Positions 34,471 through 43,299 of a stretch of 64,000 bases of DNA are shown here, one piece after another. Each line of letters opens with the position of its first letter. The first letter of the stretch is position 1. Under the pieces are notes generated by a model. The model saw nothing but the letters and a program-made list of their open reading frames with translations. It searched no databases and was not told the DNA's origin. The stretch is from Photobacterium pectinilyticum. GTDB lineage: Bacteria > Pseudomonadota > Gammaproteobacteria > Enterobacterales > Vibrionaceae. The stretch spans positions 62,001 through 126,000 of the forward strand of contig NZ_JANEYT010000006.1 of the NCBI RefSeq assembly GCF_024357955.1, given 5' to 3'. A program made the translations under genes and the position numbers.

Positions 34471-35316
34471 TTATTGATTGATCAGCAATGCAACATCCTT
34501 CCGTAGGTCGACCAGCTTACGGTTCAGGTAAGATTGCTGTGACGGCGACATGGTATGGTTGAGGCGTCGCATTAGCTCAAAGCGGCGATTGAGGTAGAAG
34601 CGGATCTCACTTTGATACTGTGGACTGTTCAGCGCCATCATGTCTCGTGCCAGCTTAGTCAGTTGTATCTTGAACTCAGGTTGGGTACGGTTTTTCATCA
34701 ATTGCTGCCAACGTTCAAAATAGCCGTTGCGCATTGAGCGAAAGATTGGCGCCATTTCCAATTGGTAGCCTGCCAATTCTGTCAGTAACTCTTTTTGCCT
34801 GCTAGTCAGTGATCCTACCCAGTCTTGGGTAAAATCTTGTAGCCGATCTACGCGTTTGGCTAATTTTTGAGAGTCACTTAATTTACTGCGTTCTTGATCA
34901 AATTTAGCAAAACGCTGGCGCAAACTCGCTTCAACTTGCGCAACTTGAGTGTTGCTAAACTGGGAGAATACATCCGCTAAAGGCTCGGCCAGAATTGCTG
35001 CCGAGTCCTGCCCCAATTGGGTAAACACTGTGTAGTATTCCTGCACCTGACCGTATGTCATGGGAGAAAGCAGATCAGCCTGCAGACGATCAATCGCACG
35101 GTGGATTTTGGGTAGCTCCTGCCGTCGGTGGAGTGCTAGAGCACGATCCAATCCACGGTCAAATGTCGAGTCTTGGGAAGAATTAAGCGTCACATATGAA
35201 GAAAGACGGTAGCTTAACCATACATCGAGGTTGTTATAGGCCAAGCGAGTGGTACACCCCGCAACCATTACCACACTCAAGGTGAACGCTGCCCATTTTG
35301 GGATCTTCGTACTCAT
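34471..35316 (-). CDS. DUF6279 family lipoprotein
   Basis: A 281-residue lipoprotein (lipobox VVMVAGC, then TTRLAYNNLDVWLSYRLSSYV), matching the DUF6279 family by the CxTRLAYNNLD start and the ALALHRRQELPKIHRAIDRLQ segment. The rest is almost wholly alpha-helical and rich in Gln, Arg and Leu. Thr follows the lipidated cysteine, which suggests outer-membrane sorting. Function is unknown. The ATG at 35316 has GAGG upstream; an in-frame GTG one codon before is less likely. It sits between ycfP and thiK. Confidence 0.85.
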   Translation of the reverse strand: MSTKIPKWAAFTLSVVMVAGCTTRLAYNNLDVWLSYRLSSYVTLNSSQDSTFDRGLDRALALHRRQELPKIHRAIDRLQADLLSPMTYGQVQEYYTVFTQLGQDSAAILAEPLADVFSQFSNTQVAQVEASLRQRFAKFDQERSKLSDSQKLAKRVDRLQDFTQDWVGSLTSRQKELLTELAGYQLEMAPIFRSMRNGYFERWQQLMKNRTQPEFKIQLTKLARDMMALNSPQYQSEIRFYLNRRFELMRRLNHTMSPSQQSYLNRKLVDLRKDVALLINQ

Positions 35317-35470
35317 CACATTCCCCTCATCGAACCTTGATGCTTAGTACCCACTTAGCGAAATGACGCAGCTGAACGTCATATAGAATCATTACTACAG
35401 TATACAAGCCCTATGGACACAAATTACTTACCGTTTCTGATTGTAGACGAAGGAAAGTTAAAAGTATCAA

Positions 35471-36361
35471 CTAATCAGATAATTGCAGATCGTTCCACAG
35501 CTTTTCTTGTAATAATCGAGCTTGCGAAAGATAGCCTTCATCGGGTTGCTCTTGGTCAGAAAAATATTGTGATCCAACGTAAAACCATAGCATAGCCAAA
35601 TAATCACACCATGGCTGCCAATACGTAACGGCCGACAACCACCGCGCCTGCTCGGTAGCATCGGTAATGCCCATACACTGACAATAGCGAGAGATAGCCT
35701 CTGATATTTCAAGCTGATTGGCTGCAATAGTCAGCGCTAAATCCAATGACGGGTCGCCTGCGGCCGCATACTCCCAATCAATCACTTGGTGCTGACCGTT
35801 TGGTGCAACAATCACGTTATACCACCCCAAGTCATGATGACAGCACGTGTCAGCAAACCATGTCTTAATAGGCAGAGATTGGAAATAAGCATGGATACGG
35901 CAAAGTTGAGACTCCTCCACTGCACCACCGACATACTGCCAATAATGTGCACCCCGGAGCTGACAGTCCAGCCGCCACGAAGGAGAAGGAAGTTGGTGTA
36001 TAGTCCCTAATAAGTCCATGACGGTTTTAACAGGGAGATCTGGTGTAGCGGTTTGACCGTCGGCCCACTCAACGAATAGCCCCTCAGCGAGAAGGGCAAA
36101 GGGGCGCGGTGCTATATCATGTTTGCCATAAGGGGAAATGGCCTGGAGTACATCATGCTCTTGCTGGCGTGATACTCCAAAAGCCTTTGATGACGCAGAG
36201 CAAGGCCGCCATACAAGGGTTTGGCACCGCCCGGTCTGACAGTGCGTAATAACGACCTGCCAGCAGCGGTTGCTGAGACCGCCGCTGAGAGGTTTGGCTC
36301 TGTCTAAATGGTACTCCGGCATCCTAGCTCCAAGCAGAGCCTGTAAGTTTTCGATACTCAT
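35471..36361 (-). CDS. thiK: Thiamine kinase-like phosphotransferase ThiK
   Basis: A 296-residue aminoglycoside phosphotransferase/choline kinase-fold enzyme, by context ThiK, which phosphorylates thiamine in salvage. The catalytic loop CCHHDLGWYNVIV (H-x-D-x4-N, about residues 173-185) and metal-binding VIDWEYAAAGDPSLDLAL (about 192-209) are intact. The N-terminal lobe has LSGGLSNRCWQV as the nucleotide-binding loop. It lies 18 bp downstream of lpoB on the same strand, in the lpoB-thiK order of E. coli. Substrate is inferred from synteny; a related kinase role is possible. Confidence 0.82.
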   Translation of the reverse strand: MSIENLQALLGARMPEYHLDRAKPLSGGLSNRCWQVVITHCQTGRCQTLVWRPCSASSKAFGVSRQQEHDVLQAISPYGKHDIAPRPFALLAEGLFVEWADGQTATPDLPVKTVMDLLGTIHQLPSPSWRLDCQLRGAHYWQYVGGAVEESQLCRIHAYFQSLPIKTWFADTCCHHDLGWYNVIVAPNGQHQVIDWEYAAAGDPSLDLALTIAANQLEISEAISRYCQCMGITDATEQARWLSAVTYWQPWCDYLAMLWFYVGSQYFSDQEQPDEGYLSQARLLQEKLWNDLQLSD

Positions 36362-36379
36362 GTCACCGGAAGGCCTATG

Positions 36380-36973
36380 TTACCAGCCCAGAAGGCTCTT
36401 CGACTCCTGCTTACGGATCTCGGTTTCGTCAGCCCATTCAATCAGGCCAGTTTCCAAGTCCATCAAGCGCATGGTCATTTTGTAGTAAACATCTTTGTCA
36501 CTACCCGCTGACTTCACAATGCTCGACAGGTTACCGTAAAGCATGTATTCCGCACCGACCATTTTACCAAACTGAATAGCTGTGCTCTGGTTAACCAGCT
36601 CATCGTTATTCTGGAAGTTAAGCTGTTTGCGTACATCTTCGACACGAGTCATGTCCACAAAACGGAATTTACCCGAGTTTAGCAAACGCGTACTGACCGA
36701 GTCGGTTACCGACTCGGTATCAATATGCTCGCTGGTTTTATTCTTGATGCTATCAACAACAATGATTGGGCGCTGGCCATTACCGGTAATGTAAGCAACC
36801 GAGCCAGATGTCAGCATGCTGTCTGTCATTTCTTCAGCAATCTTTTGTAAATCTGTCGAACCAAACTCAATAGTGGTTGTTTCAGCCTGCTGAGCATCAC
36901 CATAGCTCACCTTCTGGGCACAGCCGCCCATCAGTGCAGCCACACCCATTAATGCGATTACGCTTTTTTTCAT
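36380..36973 (-). CDS. lpoB: Penicillin-binding protein activator LpoB
   Basis: Outer-membrane lipoprotein that reaches through the periplasm to activate the peptidoglycan synthase PBP1B. The protein is 197 residues with lipobox ALMGGC (Cys about residue 18) and a globular domain (from about residue 40, TDLQKIAEEMTDSML through LETGLIEWADETEIRKQ). It has a much shorter linker than E. coli LpoB, whose disordered stretch is longer. The ATG at 36973 has AAGG upstream; a longer frame lacks a credible signal peptide start. It lies between ycfL and thiK, as in E. coli. Confidence 0.92.
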   Translation of the reverse strand: MKKSVIALMGVAALMGGCAQKVSYGDAQQAETTTIEFGSTDLQKIAEEMTDSMLTSGSVAYITGNGQRPIIVVDSIKNKTSEHIDTESVTDSVSTRLLNSGKFRFVDMTRVEDVRKQLNFQNNDELVNQSTAIQFGKMVGAEYMLYGNLSSIVKSAGSDKDVYYKMTMRLMDLETGLIEWADETEIRKQESKSLLGW

Positions 36974-37024
36974 TGTCTTACCTTTATCAGTCAAACAGCA
37001 CTTACTACGGTGCTAATCCCAAAA

Positions 37025-37411
37025 TTAATAGTCTGCTTTTCGGATATAAATCCGGTATTGCGTTGCCTGAGGATGTCTGGCAACCGCTTGTAATGTCATT
37101 GTATCTTTACCGTGCAGCACAACCTGGCGCCATGGAGTATCGCTACCGCTAACCTCAAGGCCCTGAGCGTCATACCAATAAAAGCGGTATTGCAGGTTGA
37201 GATCAGAATCAATCTGGCTGGTCACCGGCACCCCTGCCTTCATCAGTCCGTTGACGTCAGAAATCCTGGCTTGTTCAATCGATAGGCGACTGGCCAAGTG
37301 AGAGTTGCCAATCACCACGCTTTGGTTACTGCTTTCAATGCTGATCCCGGAGGTTGTCGTGGAACAAGCGGCTAAGCCCAAAACCATCCCTAATACAAGT
37401 AATATTCTCAT
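37025..37411 (-). CDS. ycfL: YcfL family lipoprotein (DUF1425)
   Basis: A 128-residue lipoprotein (MRILLVLGMVLGLAAC, Cys at 16) with a DUF1425 domain: beta-rich, including RFYWYDAQGLEV and TPWRQVVLHGKDTMTLQAVARHPQATQYRIYI. Function is unknown. The start overlaps the stop of the COG3014 gene by one base and lpoB follows 51 bp on, so they likely form one unit. E. coli has ycfL directly before lpoB too. Confidence 0.9.
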   Translation of the reverse strand: MRILLVLGMVLGLAACSTTTSGISIESSNQSVVIGNSHLASRLSIEQARISDVNGLMKAGVPVTSQIDSDLNLQYRFYWYDAQGLEVSGSDTPWRQVVLHGKDTMTLQAVARHPQATQYRIYIRKADY

Positions 37412-38796
37412 TAGTTATTCCCCAATAAGACTGACCAACCGGTCAGCTGATTTCCCTGGCGTGACACCCAAACCATGGTTGTTCTGCCTGCTTTTACATC
37501 AACATCTATCTGATGGCCATTCCAAGCAAGAGCATACTGCCCTGCCGCGATATCTTGCTGAGCAATTGCTACCGAGGCCGGCAAACTTTGCCAACTTCTA
37601 GTATCTGGCTGTTCAGTTAGGGTATTGAAAATATTGGTCAACACGTTGCCGATATCATCCCCTTTCCTCGCCGCAGTTTTGCGCACTTCGTTCTTGGCTG
37701 CGACTCGCAAAGCCTGTCGGAGCACAATCACGGGTAGATCTTCCTGTAAGCTGTAACGTGCCATCCCATCGACATTGGCGACGGTGCTGTCAACCAGCGG
37801 TTTGCCGTTGAGTTGCAATGGCGAATAAACTTTTTTGGACGGGTTTCCATAATAAGGCAACGCCAGATTGTAAATGACACCATCACCTCGGCTGTCTGTC
37901 AGCCAAATAGGCAAACGCCAGCCGTCTTTTGCCGATACCACACCTTGTTCGTCAAACACGACCACCCTGCCAGTACTGGCAGAAGGTGCTTGATATATGC
38001 CATATCGCGCTTGCAAAGATGGTAGGTCCTGATCCATACGCATACGTGTTGCCAAACGCAGTACTGTTTCGGCAACAAACGGGTTGTTTGGTGCCACGGC
38101 CAGTGCCCGCTTATAGTCGATGTATGCACTGTTCAGATCACCGTCGGCTTCGTACAACACCCCTGAGAGAAAAAACAAGTAGCCGTTCTGAATGTTGCCT
38201 AACTGACTACCAACATCCGGGTACCGAGCCAAAACGGCTCCAAGGTTTTGCTCCATCCCTTTGCGGCGTGCTTCTTTCGCTGCTTTGTTGAGTTCAGCTT
38301 CCCGCAGTCTTTTGGCAGCTTCTTGTACCTGATTAGCCCGTCGTACTTCGACCAAAGCACCACCAAGATCACGTTGTTGCAGGTAATTAAGCGCCAAATA
38401 TAAATGCAAAAAACCCAGCTCATAGTCCGCAGGCTGGTAGGTGATCATATTGTCGTTGGTCAGTAACGAGCCAACCTGATTGAACCCTTCCGATATCTGG
38501 ATACTGGCCTGGCGTTGCTGCTCTTTTACCGCATTGTCAGCAGACTGAAGTGCACCATAGCTTTGCGGATACTGGCCAGCGACAAAACCGACCCGCCCTT
38601 TTTCCATTCCATCAAGGATTTCACCTGCAGGCGCATCAGGCAATACGTCCAACGCTTGCTGGTACAAGCCCTGCTGCATTGCCTGATGGGTCTTGCTGTT
38701 TGCCGCACTATAATGACTAAATAAGCTCTGGGTCGACAGGTTCGCACAAGCGACCAACCCCAAAGACAGTACCGCAACAACGGCATGTTTCAACAT
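37411..38796 (-). CDS. COG3014 family lipoprotein
   Basis: A 461-residue lipoprotein with signal peptide MLKHAVVAVLSLGLVAC. The first 270 residues are helical with TPR-like repeats (for example LYQQALDVLPDAPAGEILDGMEKGRVGFVAGQYPQSYGALQ, and GDLNSAYIDYKRALAVAPNNPFV). The C-terminal part is beta-rich, with WLTDSRGDGVIYNLALPYY. This matches COG3014, an uncharacterised family often found with ycfL and lpoB in Vibrionaceae and Shewanella, as far as I recall. I chose the ATG at 38796 because it begins the signal peptide; the longer frame upstream runs into a repeat element. A role in envelope assembly together with LpoB is conjecture from position. Confidence 0.85.
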   Translation of the reverse strand: MLKHAVVAVLSLGLVACANLSTQSLFSHYSAANSKTHQAMQQGLYQQALDVLPDAPAGEILDGMEKGRVGFVAGQYPQSYGALQSADNAVKEQQRQASIQISEGFNQVGSLLTNDNMITYQPADYELGFLHLYLALNYLQQRDLGGALVEVRRANQVQEAAKRLREAELNKAAKEARRKGMEQNLGAVLARYPDVGSQLGNIQNGYLFFLSGVLYEADGDLNSAYIDYKRALAVAPNNPFVAETVLRLATRMRMDQDLPSLQARYGIYQAPSASTGRVVVFDEQGVVSAKDGWRLPIWLTDSRGDGVIYNLALPYYGNPSKKVYSPLQLNGKPLVDSTVANVDGMARYSLQEDLPVIVLRQALRVAAKNEVRKTAARKGDDIGNVLTNIFNTLTEQPDTRSWQSLPASVAIAQQDIAAGQYALAWNGHQIDVDVKAGRTTMVWVSRQGNQLTGWSVLLGNN

Positions 38797-38852
38797 CTTA
38801 TAACTAACCCTAATAAAAAGCCTGAGTGCCCTTACCACCGGCAAAATCGCCG

Positions 38853-39018
38853 TAATACCAATCTGGATAAGTCGTTGATCAAGTATTTGCACTGGAAAAA
38901 TCGTTGTTATCAAGGCAGATATTGCAGTCACTAGTGGCTCTAATTACAAAATATCTAACGCAGAGAACAGCGATTTTAACCAGCAAGACTGATCAAATAT
39001 GTATGTGGGTTGGTATAA
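38853..39018. repeat. Intergenic repeat element with ATACCAA/TTGGTAT ends (166 bp)
   Basis: The left end TAATACCAATCTGGATAAGT is identical to that of the element at 48800, and the similarity continues for about 15 more bases. The right end is GGTTGGTATA, so the outermost bases form a short inverted repeat; both flanks also carry TTGATCA or TGATCAA. No open frame. It occupies the gap 38797-39095 between the COG3014 gene and hinT. Confidence 0.65.
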
Positions 39019-39095
39019 ATACACGCACTCAGACTTCAACTTGGAACAGAAGTTCACGCGTCCTCAGTTAGCCCGCTGGCTAACCAAGTCTTGTG

Positions 39096-39446
39096 TTAAC
39101 CCACAAGCATTGGCCCTAGCGGGCGACCGCCCAACAGGTGCATATGAATATGGTAAACCTCTTGGCCGCCATGTGGATTACAGTTCATGATCAAACGGTA
39201 ACCGTCTTCAGCAATACCTTCCTGCTCTGCCAATTTACGGGCAACGGTAAACAGGCGCCCCATCATCAACTCGTCTTCTGCTTCCACATCATTGACGGTC
39301 GGTAGCAATTTATTAGGGATGATCAGTATGTGGCTTGGTGCACGCGGGTTAATATCGCGAAAAGCTGTCACTAAATCGTCCTGATACACAACATCAGCTG
39401 GGATTTCCTTGCGAATAATCTTACTGAAAATGGTCTCTTCAGCCAT
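39096..39446 (-). CDS. hinT: HIT family purine nucleoside phosphoramidase HinT
   Basis: Cytoplasmic hydrolase that cleaves AMP-lysine and related phosphoramidates. The 116-residue protein is close to E. coli Hin[35 protein letters not shown], then [29 protein letters not shown], with the H-x-H-x-H active-site motif at about residues 101-105. The ATG at 39446 has a GGAG site six bases upstream, and I prefer it over an in-frame ATG four codons earlier that lacks one. It precedes the COG3014-ycfL-lpoB-thiK run on the same strand. Confidence 0.95.
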   Translation of the reverse strand: MAEETIFSKIIRKEIPADVVYQDDLVTAFRDINPRAPSHILIIPNKLLPTVNDVEAEDELMMGRLFTVARKLAEQEGIAEDGYRLIMNCNPHGGQEVYHIHMHLLGGRPLGPMLVG

Positions 39447-39889
39447 GTCTTGCTCCATATATCGTTATCGAATCTACACTTGCAGTATGCTCGACTAGAT
39501 AAACAAGAGCAATATTGAACGTTGTTTTTAATCTTTTTTCCAGTGATTTTTTTCTATCCGTCACATTCACTTACTCCAAACACCTTTCGTCGTCCATCGA
39601 ACGTAGCCTTGAACAAATACCAACAGGCTAGATAACAAAGTTATTTTTTGATGCAGCGGTCAAAGAATGTAAGAAGCGAAATCATTTACTATTTGGCACG
39701 AACATCAAGAACCATATCAAGGATTTATTACTCAACAGAGTCAATTTTGACGCATTTTAGGCTGCTTTTTTGCTTCCGAAAATTTAAGCGTCACATTTTG
39801 TACGAAGACCAAAACCATAACTCTAACTTCGTATTACATTGCCATAAGTAAGATCGGCTGTCGCTTGCTTGTATTTTTTTAGGGATATT
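39447..39889. other. Intergenic stretch between hinT and the chemoreceptor gene
   Basis: About 440 bp of AT-rich DNA between two divergent genes. It must hold both promoters. I see no credible coding frame, RNA gene or strong hairpin in it. Confidence 0.5.
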
Positions 39890-41893
39890 ATGAAGACAAC
39901 GAAACAGACCTCCGTCATTCGACGTATGTATACCGGTATCGCCGTCATGGTCATGCTTTTTGCTGCCACACTGGTAATGATGCTCGACGGCACCAGTCGG
40001 ATCCATCAACAACTCCAAATCGTCACCAACCAATCTTTACCCTTGGTATCATTGTCAAACCAAGTCAGTGTCAGGCTTTTAGCTGCCGATAAAATCTACA
40101 AGGATTATCTCACCAGCCAAGATCTGGCGCGAATGGATACTTATGCAAACCAATTCGGCCACGCTCACCAACAATTTCTCGATGCCTTTGAACAGCTCGA
40201 AAGTGCCGCGCAGGATAATATGGCTCTCAGCAGCCAGCTTGAAGCACTTATCGCGCTGGAAAATCGTTACTTTCGCGAAGCTCATACTGCGATGGACAAT
40301 TACCGGACCCAACTGATTGCCCAAGCAGAGCGCCAGCAATCAGCCCGACGCTTCCAGCAGCTGCACGGTAGTCTCAATAGCAGGATGAAAGATTATGTTG
40401 ACGATCAAGAAAGCATTTCGGTCAAAATGATCGCCAAGAACTATTTTGTCAAACTGCAGGAAACCGAAGTCGTCACTTCAGATGCACTGGCAACAGAAGA
40501 TATAGATATCATTGATAAAGCGATGAAAAGTAACAGGCGTAATATCAATCACCTCAATAATGCCTACCGCTCACTGCTGGCAATGATGCCTGAGCTCAAA
40601 CCGATATTTGATAAGCCAATAACTCAGTACACCCAGGATATTGGCCAATCCGGCGGTGTGCTTGATACACACTTCCAGTATATCGAAGCACGCAACCGCC
40701 TCTATGAGAATATTGCCATCCTTGCGAATGAAATAGACCAAGCGATGGAGTTGCTTGGTAGTTTCAGTGCTCAGGCGAGTACCCAAATGGATACCGCTAT
40801 CACCAATGCAGACAGGACCTACAGTCAAGGTTACCGCAATGCGACCTTACTTGGGGTTGGTACCACCCTGTTTGCCCTGTTCATCGGATGGTATCTCGCA
40901 CAAAGCGTTCGCAAACCGCTGAATGCAACATTATCGACCCTTGAAGCATTAGCAAAAGGTGATATGACCAAACGCAGCCAAGTGAACCAATTCGTTGAGT
41001 TCAGCAAACTGGGTAACTACATCAATACACTTGCCGACAACCTGCAAGAGATCCTCGGCAAGCTCAGCCAGGCTTCCAGTGATCTCACGGCTGTCGCTGA
41101 AGAAAACCAATCTACAACCACCAAGGCCAAGAATCGACTGCTTGAGCAACGCCAGCAGACGGCCTCTGTCGCCACTGCGATGACCGAGATGGAGCAGTCT
41201 GTCGCTGACGTTTCCCACAGCGCGCAGATCACCATGGAGCGCGTCCACGAGGTTGAGAAAGCATCAAGCACCGGCCGCGAAGTCATGAGCCGCAATATCA
41301 ACACAACCCACCAGCTCTCTACGCGTTTGGATAAATCGGTTCACGCCGTCTCAGATCTACAGGTGATGAGCAGCAATATCGGCTCGATCCTCGATGTGAT
41401 CCGTAATATCGCCGATCAAACCAATCTGCTAGCACTCAATGCCGCCATTGAAGCGGCACGAGCTGGTGAGCAAGGTCGAGGTTTTGCCGTGGTCGCTGAC
41501 GAGGTGCGGGTACTGGCCAAGCGGACAACCGACTCAACATCAGAAATCGAGCAGATGATCCAGCGTCTACAGTCCAGCTCGGGACAAGCTGTCGAAGTCA
41601 TGCAGAGCTGTGTCAGTGAAATGGATAACAGCATTACCCAAGCGTCAGATGCCAATAGCGCGATGGAAGAGATCCAAGCGATTATTCTCGAAATCAGCCA
41701 GATGAGCACCCAAATCGCCCAAGCAGCTGAAGAGCAGCACAGTACGACAGGGTCTATTGCCCGCTCATTGGAAGATATCAGCCATATAGCCGATTCAAAC
41801 TACCGCTCCATGGAGGATGTTGCTGAAGCCAGTGGCAAGCTTGATCACCTAGCTCACCAGCAAAATGACCTAGTTCACCGTTTCAAGCTCTAG
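39890..41893 (+). CDS. Methyl-accepting chemotaxis protein
   Basis: A 667-residue transmembrane chemoreceptor. The first helix is at about residues 14-34, a long all-helical periplasmic sensor domain covers about 35-315, a second helix ([19 protein letters not shown]) is near 320-340, HAMP is at about 340-395, and the cytoplasmic signalling domain has the conserved hairpin tip [38 protein letters not shown] at about 503-540. The sensor looks like a helical-bundle type (HBM/TarH-like) rather than Cache or PAS; its ligand is unknown. There is no C-terminal pentapeptide for CheR docking. The ATG at 39890 has AGGGA four bases upstream. Confidence 0.93.
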   Translation: MKTTKQTSVIRRMYTGIAVMVMLFAATLVMMLDGTSRIHQQLQIVTNQSLPLVSLSNQVSVRLLAADKIYKDYLTSQDLARMDTYANQFGHAHQQFLDAFEQLESAAQDNMALSSQLEALIALENRYFREAHTAMDNYRTQLIAQAERQQSARRFQQLHGSLNSRMKDYVDDQESISVKMIAKNYFVKLQETEVVTSDALATEDIDIIDKAMKSNRRNINHLNNAYRSLLAMMPELKPIFDKPITQYTQDIGQSGGVLDTHFQYIEARNRLYENIAILANEIDQAMELLGSFSAQASTQMDTAITNADRTYSQGYRNATLLGVGTTLFALFIGWYLAQSVRKPLNATLSTLEALAKGDMTKRSQVNQFVEFSKLGNYINTLADNLQEILGKLSQASSDLTAVAEENQSTTTKAKNRLLEQRQQTASVATAMTEMEQSVADVSHSAQITMERVHEVEKASSTGREVMSRNINTTHQLSTRLDKSVHAVSDLQVMSSNIGSILDVIRNIADQTNLLALNAAIEAARAGEQGRGFAVVADEVRVLAKRTTDSTSEIEQMIQRLQSSSGQAVEVMQSCVSEMDNSITQASDANSAMEEIQAIILEISQMSTQIAQAAEEQHSTTGSIARSLEDISHIADSNYRSMEDVAEASGKLDHLAHQQNDLVHRFKL

Positions 41894-41914
41894 CATTTGC
41901 TTCTTAACTCAATA

Positions 41915-41950
41915 AAAAGCCCCCAATAATGGTTGTCCAACTATTGGGGG
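41915..41950 (-). terminator. GC-rich hairpin with its T-tract on the minus strand
   Basis: Arms CCCCCAATA (41920-41928; the left base is at 41920) and TATTGGGGG (41942-41950). On the plus strand no T run follows, but on the minus strand the hairpin is followed by CTTTTTATT. It lies just after the chemoreceptor gene. Either it ends that transcript without a T-tract or it stops antisense transcription coming from the pyrC leader. Confidence 0.6.
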
Positions 41951-42018
41951 GCAGTTCAATCCCGCTGGCTTTTGATTCATCTGTATAGTCAAAAAAAACC
42001 GTTGAATTAACTATAGTA

Positions 42019-42032
42019 AGCAATCGTTTGCT
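42019..42032. promoter_or_regulatory. PurR-like operator upstream of pyrC
   Basis: AGCAATCGTTTGCT is a palindrome with one central mismatch and matches the PurR core GCAAACGTTTGC at 11 of 12 positions. It lies about 100 bp before the pyrC start codon. In E. coli, pyrC belongs to the PurR regulon. Confidence 0.6.
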
Positions 42033-42131
42033 CTTTTCTGCGTCAATTAATTCAATAGTTTGAAGATGCCGCTTTACAAGCTCCAGCTGAGGTTTTAGAA
42101 TCGGTCGATTTTTTTTGGGAGGGAAGCAACA

Positions 42132-43163
42132 ATGACGACTATTACGATTACACGTCCTGATGACTGGCACCTACATTTGCGGGATGGCGACGTGCTTAAT
42201 GACACTGTTCGCGATACCAGCCGCTATATGGGTCGAGCCATCATCATGCCAAACTTGGTTCCGCCGGTAACCGATACTGAAGCAGCTCTTGCTTACCGAG
42301 ATCGTATCCTTGCCGAAAAGCCTCAAGGCAATTTCTCTCCTCTCATGACCCTCTACCTCACCGACAACACCACGCCAGACGAAATTCGCAAAGCCAAAGC
42401 AACCGGACATATCTATGCCGCCAAGCTTTACCCTGCAGGTGCAACCACTAACTCCGATTCGGGTGTCACATCCATCGACAAATTAATACCGACGCTCGAA
42501 GCAATGCAGGAAGAAGGCATGCTTCTGCTGATCCACGGTGAAGTAACCACTCACGATGTCGATATCTTCGACCGCGAGAAGCAATTCCTCGATACAGTGC
42601 TGGGCCCTATCGTTAAACAGATGCCAAACCTAAAAATCGTGGTTGAACATATCACCACCAAAGATGCGGTAGAGTTTGTTAACAATGCAGGCCCTAATGT
42701 GGCTGCCACCATCACGGCACACCACCTGATGTTCAACCGTAACCATATGCTAGTCGGCGGGATCCGCCCGCACTTTTACTGCCTACCAATCCTTAAGCGC
42801 AATATCCATCAGCAGGCGCTGGTAGAAGCAGCCACTAGCGGTAGCCCGAAGTTCTTCCTAGGTACTGACTCGGCACCACACGCCCAAGAGCGCAAAGAAT
42901 CGGCTTGTGGCTGTGCTGGCTCTTACACGGCGCATGCTGCCATCGAGTTATACACCGAAGTCTTCGAACAAGCAGGCGCATTAGACAAGCTGGAAGCATT
43001 TGCCAGCTTCAACGGTCCGGATTTCTATGGTCTTCCTCGCAACGCCGATACCATCACACTGACCAAAGAAAACTGGGCTGTACCTGAGACCATGTCTTTT
43101 GGTAACGATGTCGTGGTACCGATTCGCGCTGGCGAAGAAATGACGTGGACAGTAACGGCTTAA
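42132..43163 (+). CDS. pyrC: Dihydroorotase PyrC
   Basis: Zinc amidohydrolase that cyclises carbamoyl aspartate to dihydroorotate, the third step of pyrimidine synthesis. The 343-residue protein belongs to the E. coli-type (class II) dihydroorotases. First metal motif [10 protein letters not shown] (H-x-H at about residues 13-15), carbamylated lysine in [18 protein letters not shown] near residue 97, metal histidines in LLIHGE and VVEHITT, and catalytic Asp in [14 protein letters not shown] near residue 245 are all present. A strong GGGAGGGAAG ribosome site precedes the ATG. A PurR-like operator lies upstream and a bidirectional terminator downstream. Confidence 0.97.
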   Translation: MTTITITRPDDWHLHLRDGDVLNDTVRDTSRYMGRAIIMPNLVPPVTDTEAALAYRDRILAEKPQGNFSPLMTLYLTDNTTPDEIRKAKATGHIYAAKLYPAGATTNSDSGVTSIDKLIPTLEAMQEEGMLLLIHGEVTTHDVDIFDREKQFLDTVLGPIVKQMPNLKIVVEHITTKDAVEFVNNAGPNVAATITAHHLMFNRNHMLVGGIRPHFYCLPILKRNIHQQALVEAATSGSPKFFLGTDSAPHAQERKESACGCAGSYTAHAAIELYTEVFEQAGALDKLEAFASFNGPDFYGLPRNADTITLTKENWAVPETMSFGNDVVVPIRAGEEMTWTVTA

Positions 43164-43229
43164 CCTGCAGTCAGACAAAATAAGACAAGCAGGCTGTCGA
43201 AGACTCTTCAGCAAACAATCTGCTAAACA

Positions 43230-43258
43230 ACAAAGGGGCGCATATTGCGCCCCTTTTG
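43230..43258. terminator. Bidirectional terminator after pyrC
   Basis: Hairpin ACAAAGGGGCGC / GCGCCCCTTTTGT with a short AT loop. T-rich sequence follows on the plus strand and A-rich precedes. It sits between convergent pyrC and the efflux operon. Confidence 0.88.
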
Positions 43259-43266
43259 TTCATTCA

Positions 43267-43299
43267 ACCTAGCTAAATCCTAATTGGATTTAGCTAGGT
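43267..43299. repeat. Perfect 14-bp hairpin spanning the stop codon of the RND pump gene
   Basis: Arms ACCTAGCTAAATCC (43267-43280) and GGATTTAGCTAGGT (43286-43299), loop TAATT. The RND gene's stop codon (43290-43292) is inside the stem, so the last three codons and the stop are base-paired in the mRNA. Confidence 0.75.

Noticed and set aside
41904..42170. 88-codon minus-strand frame before pyrC
   Set aside because: Runs over the hairpin, the PurR-like site and the pyrC start; no similarity seen.
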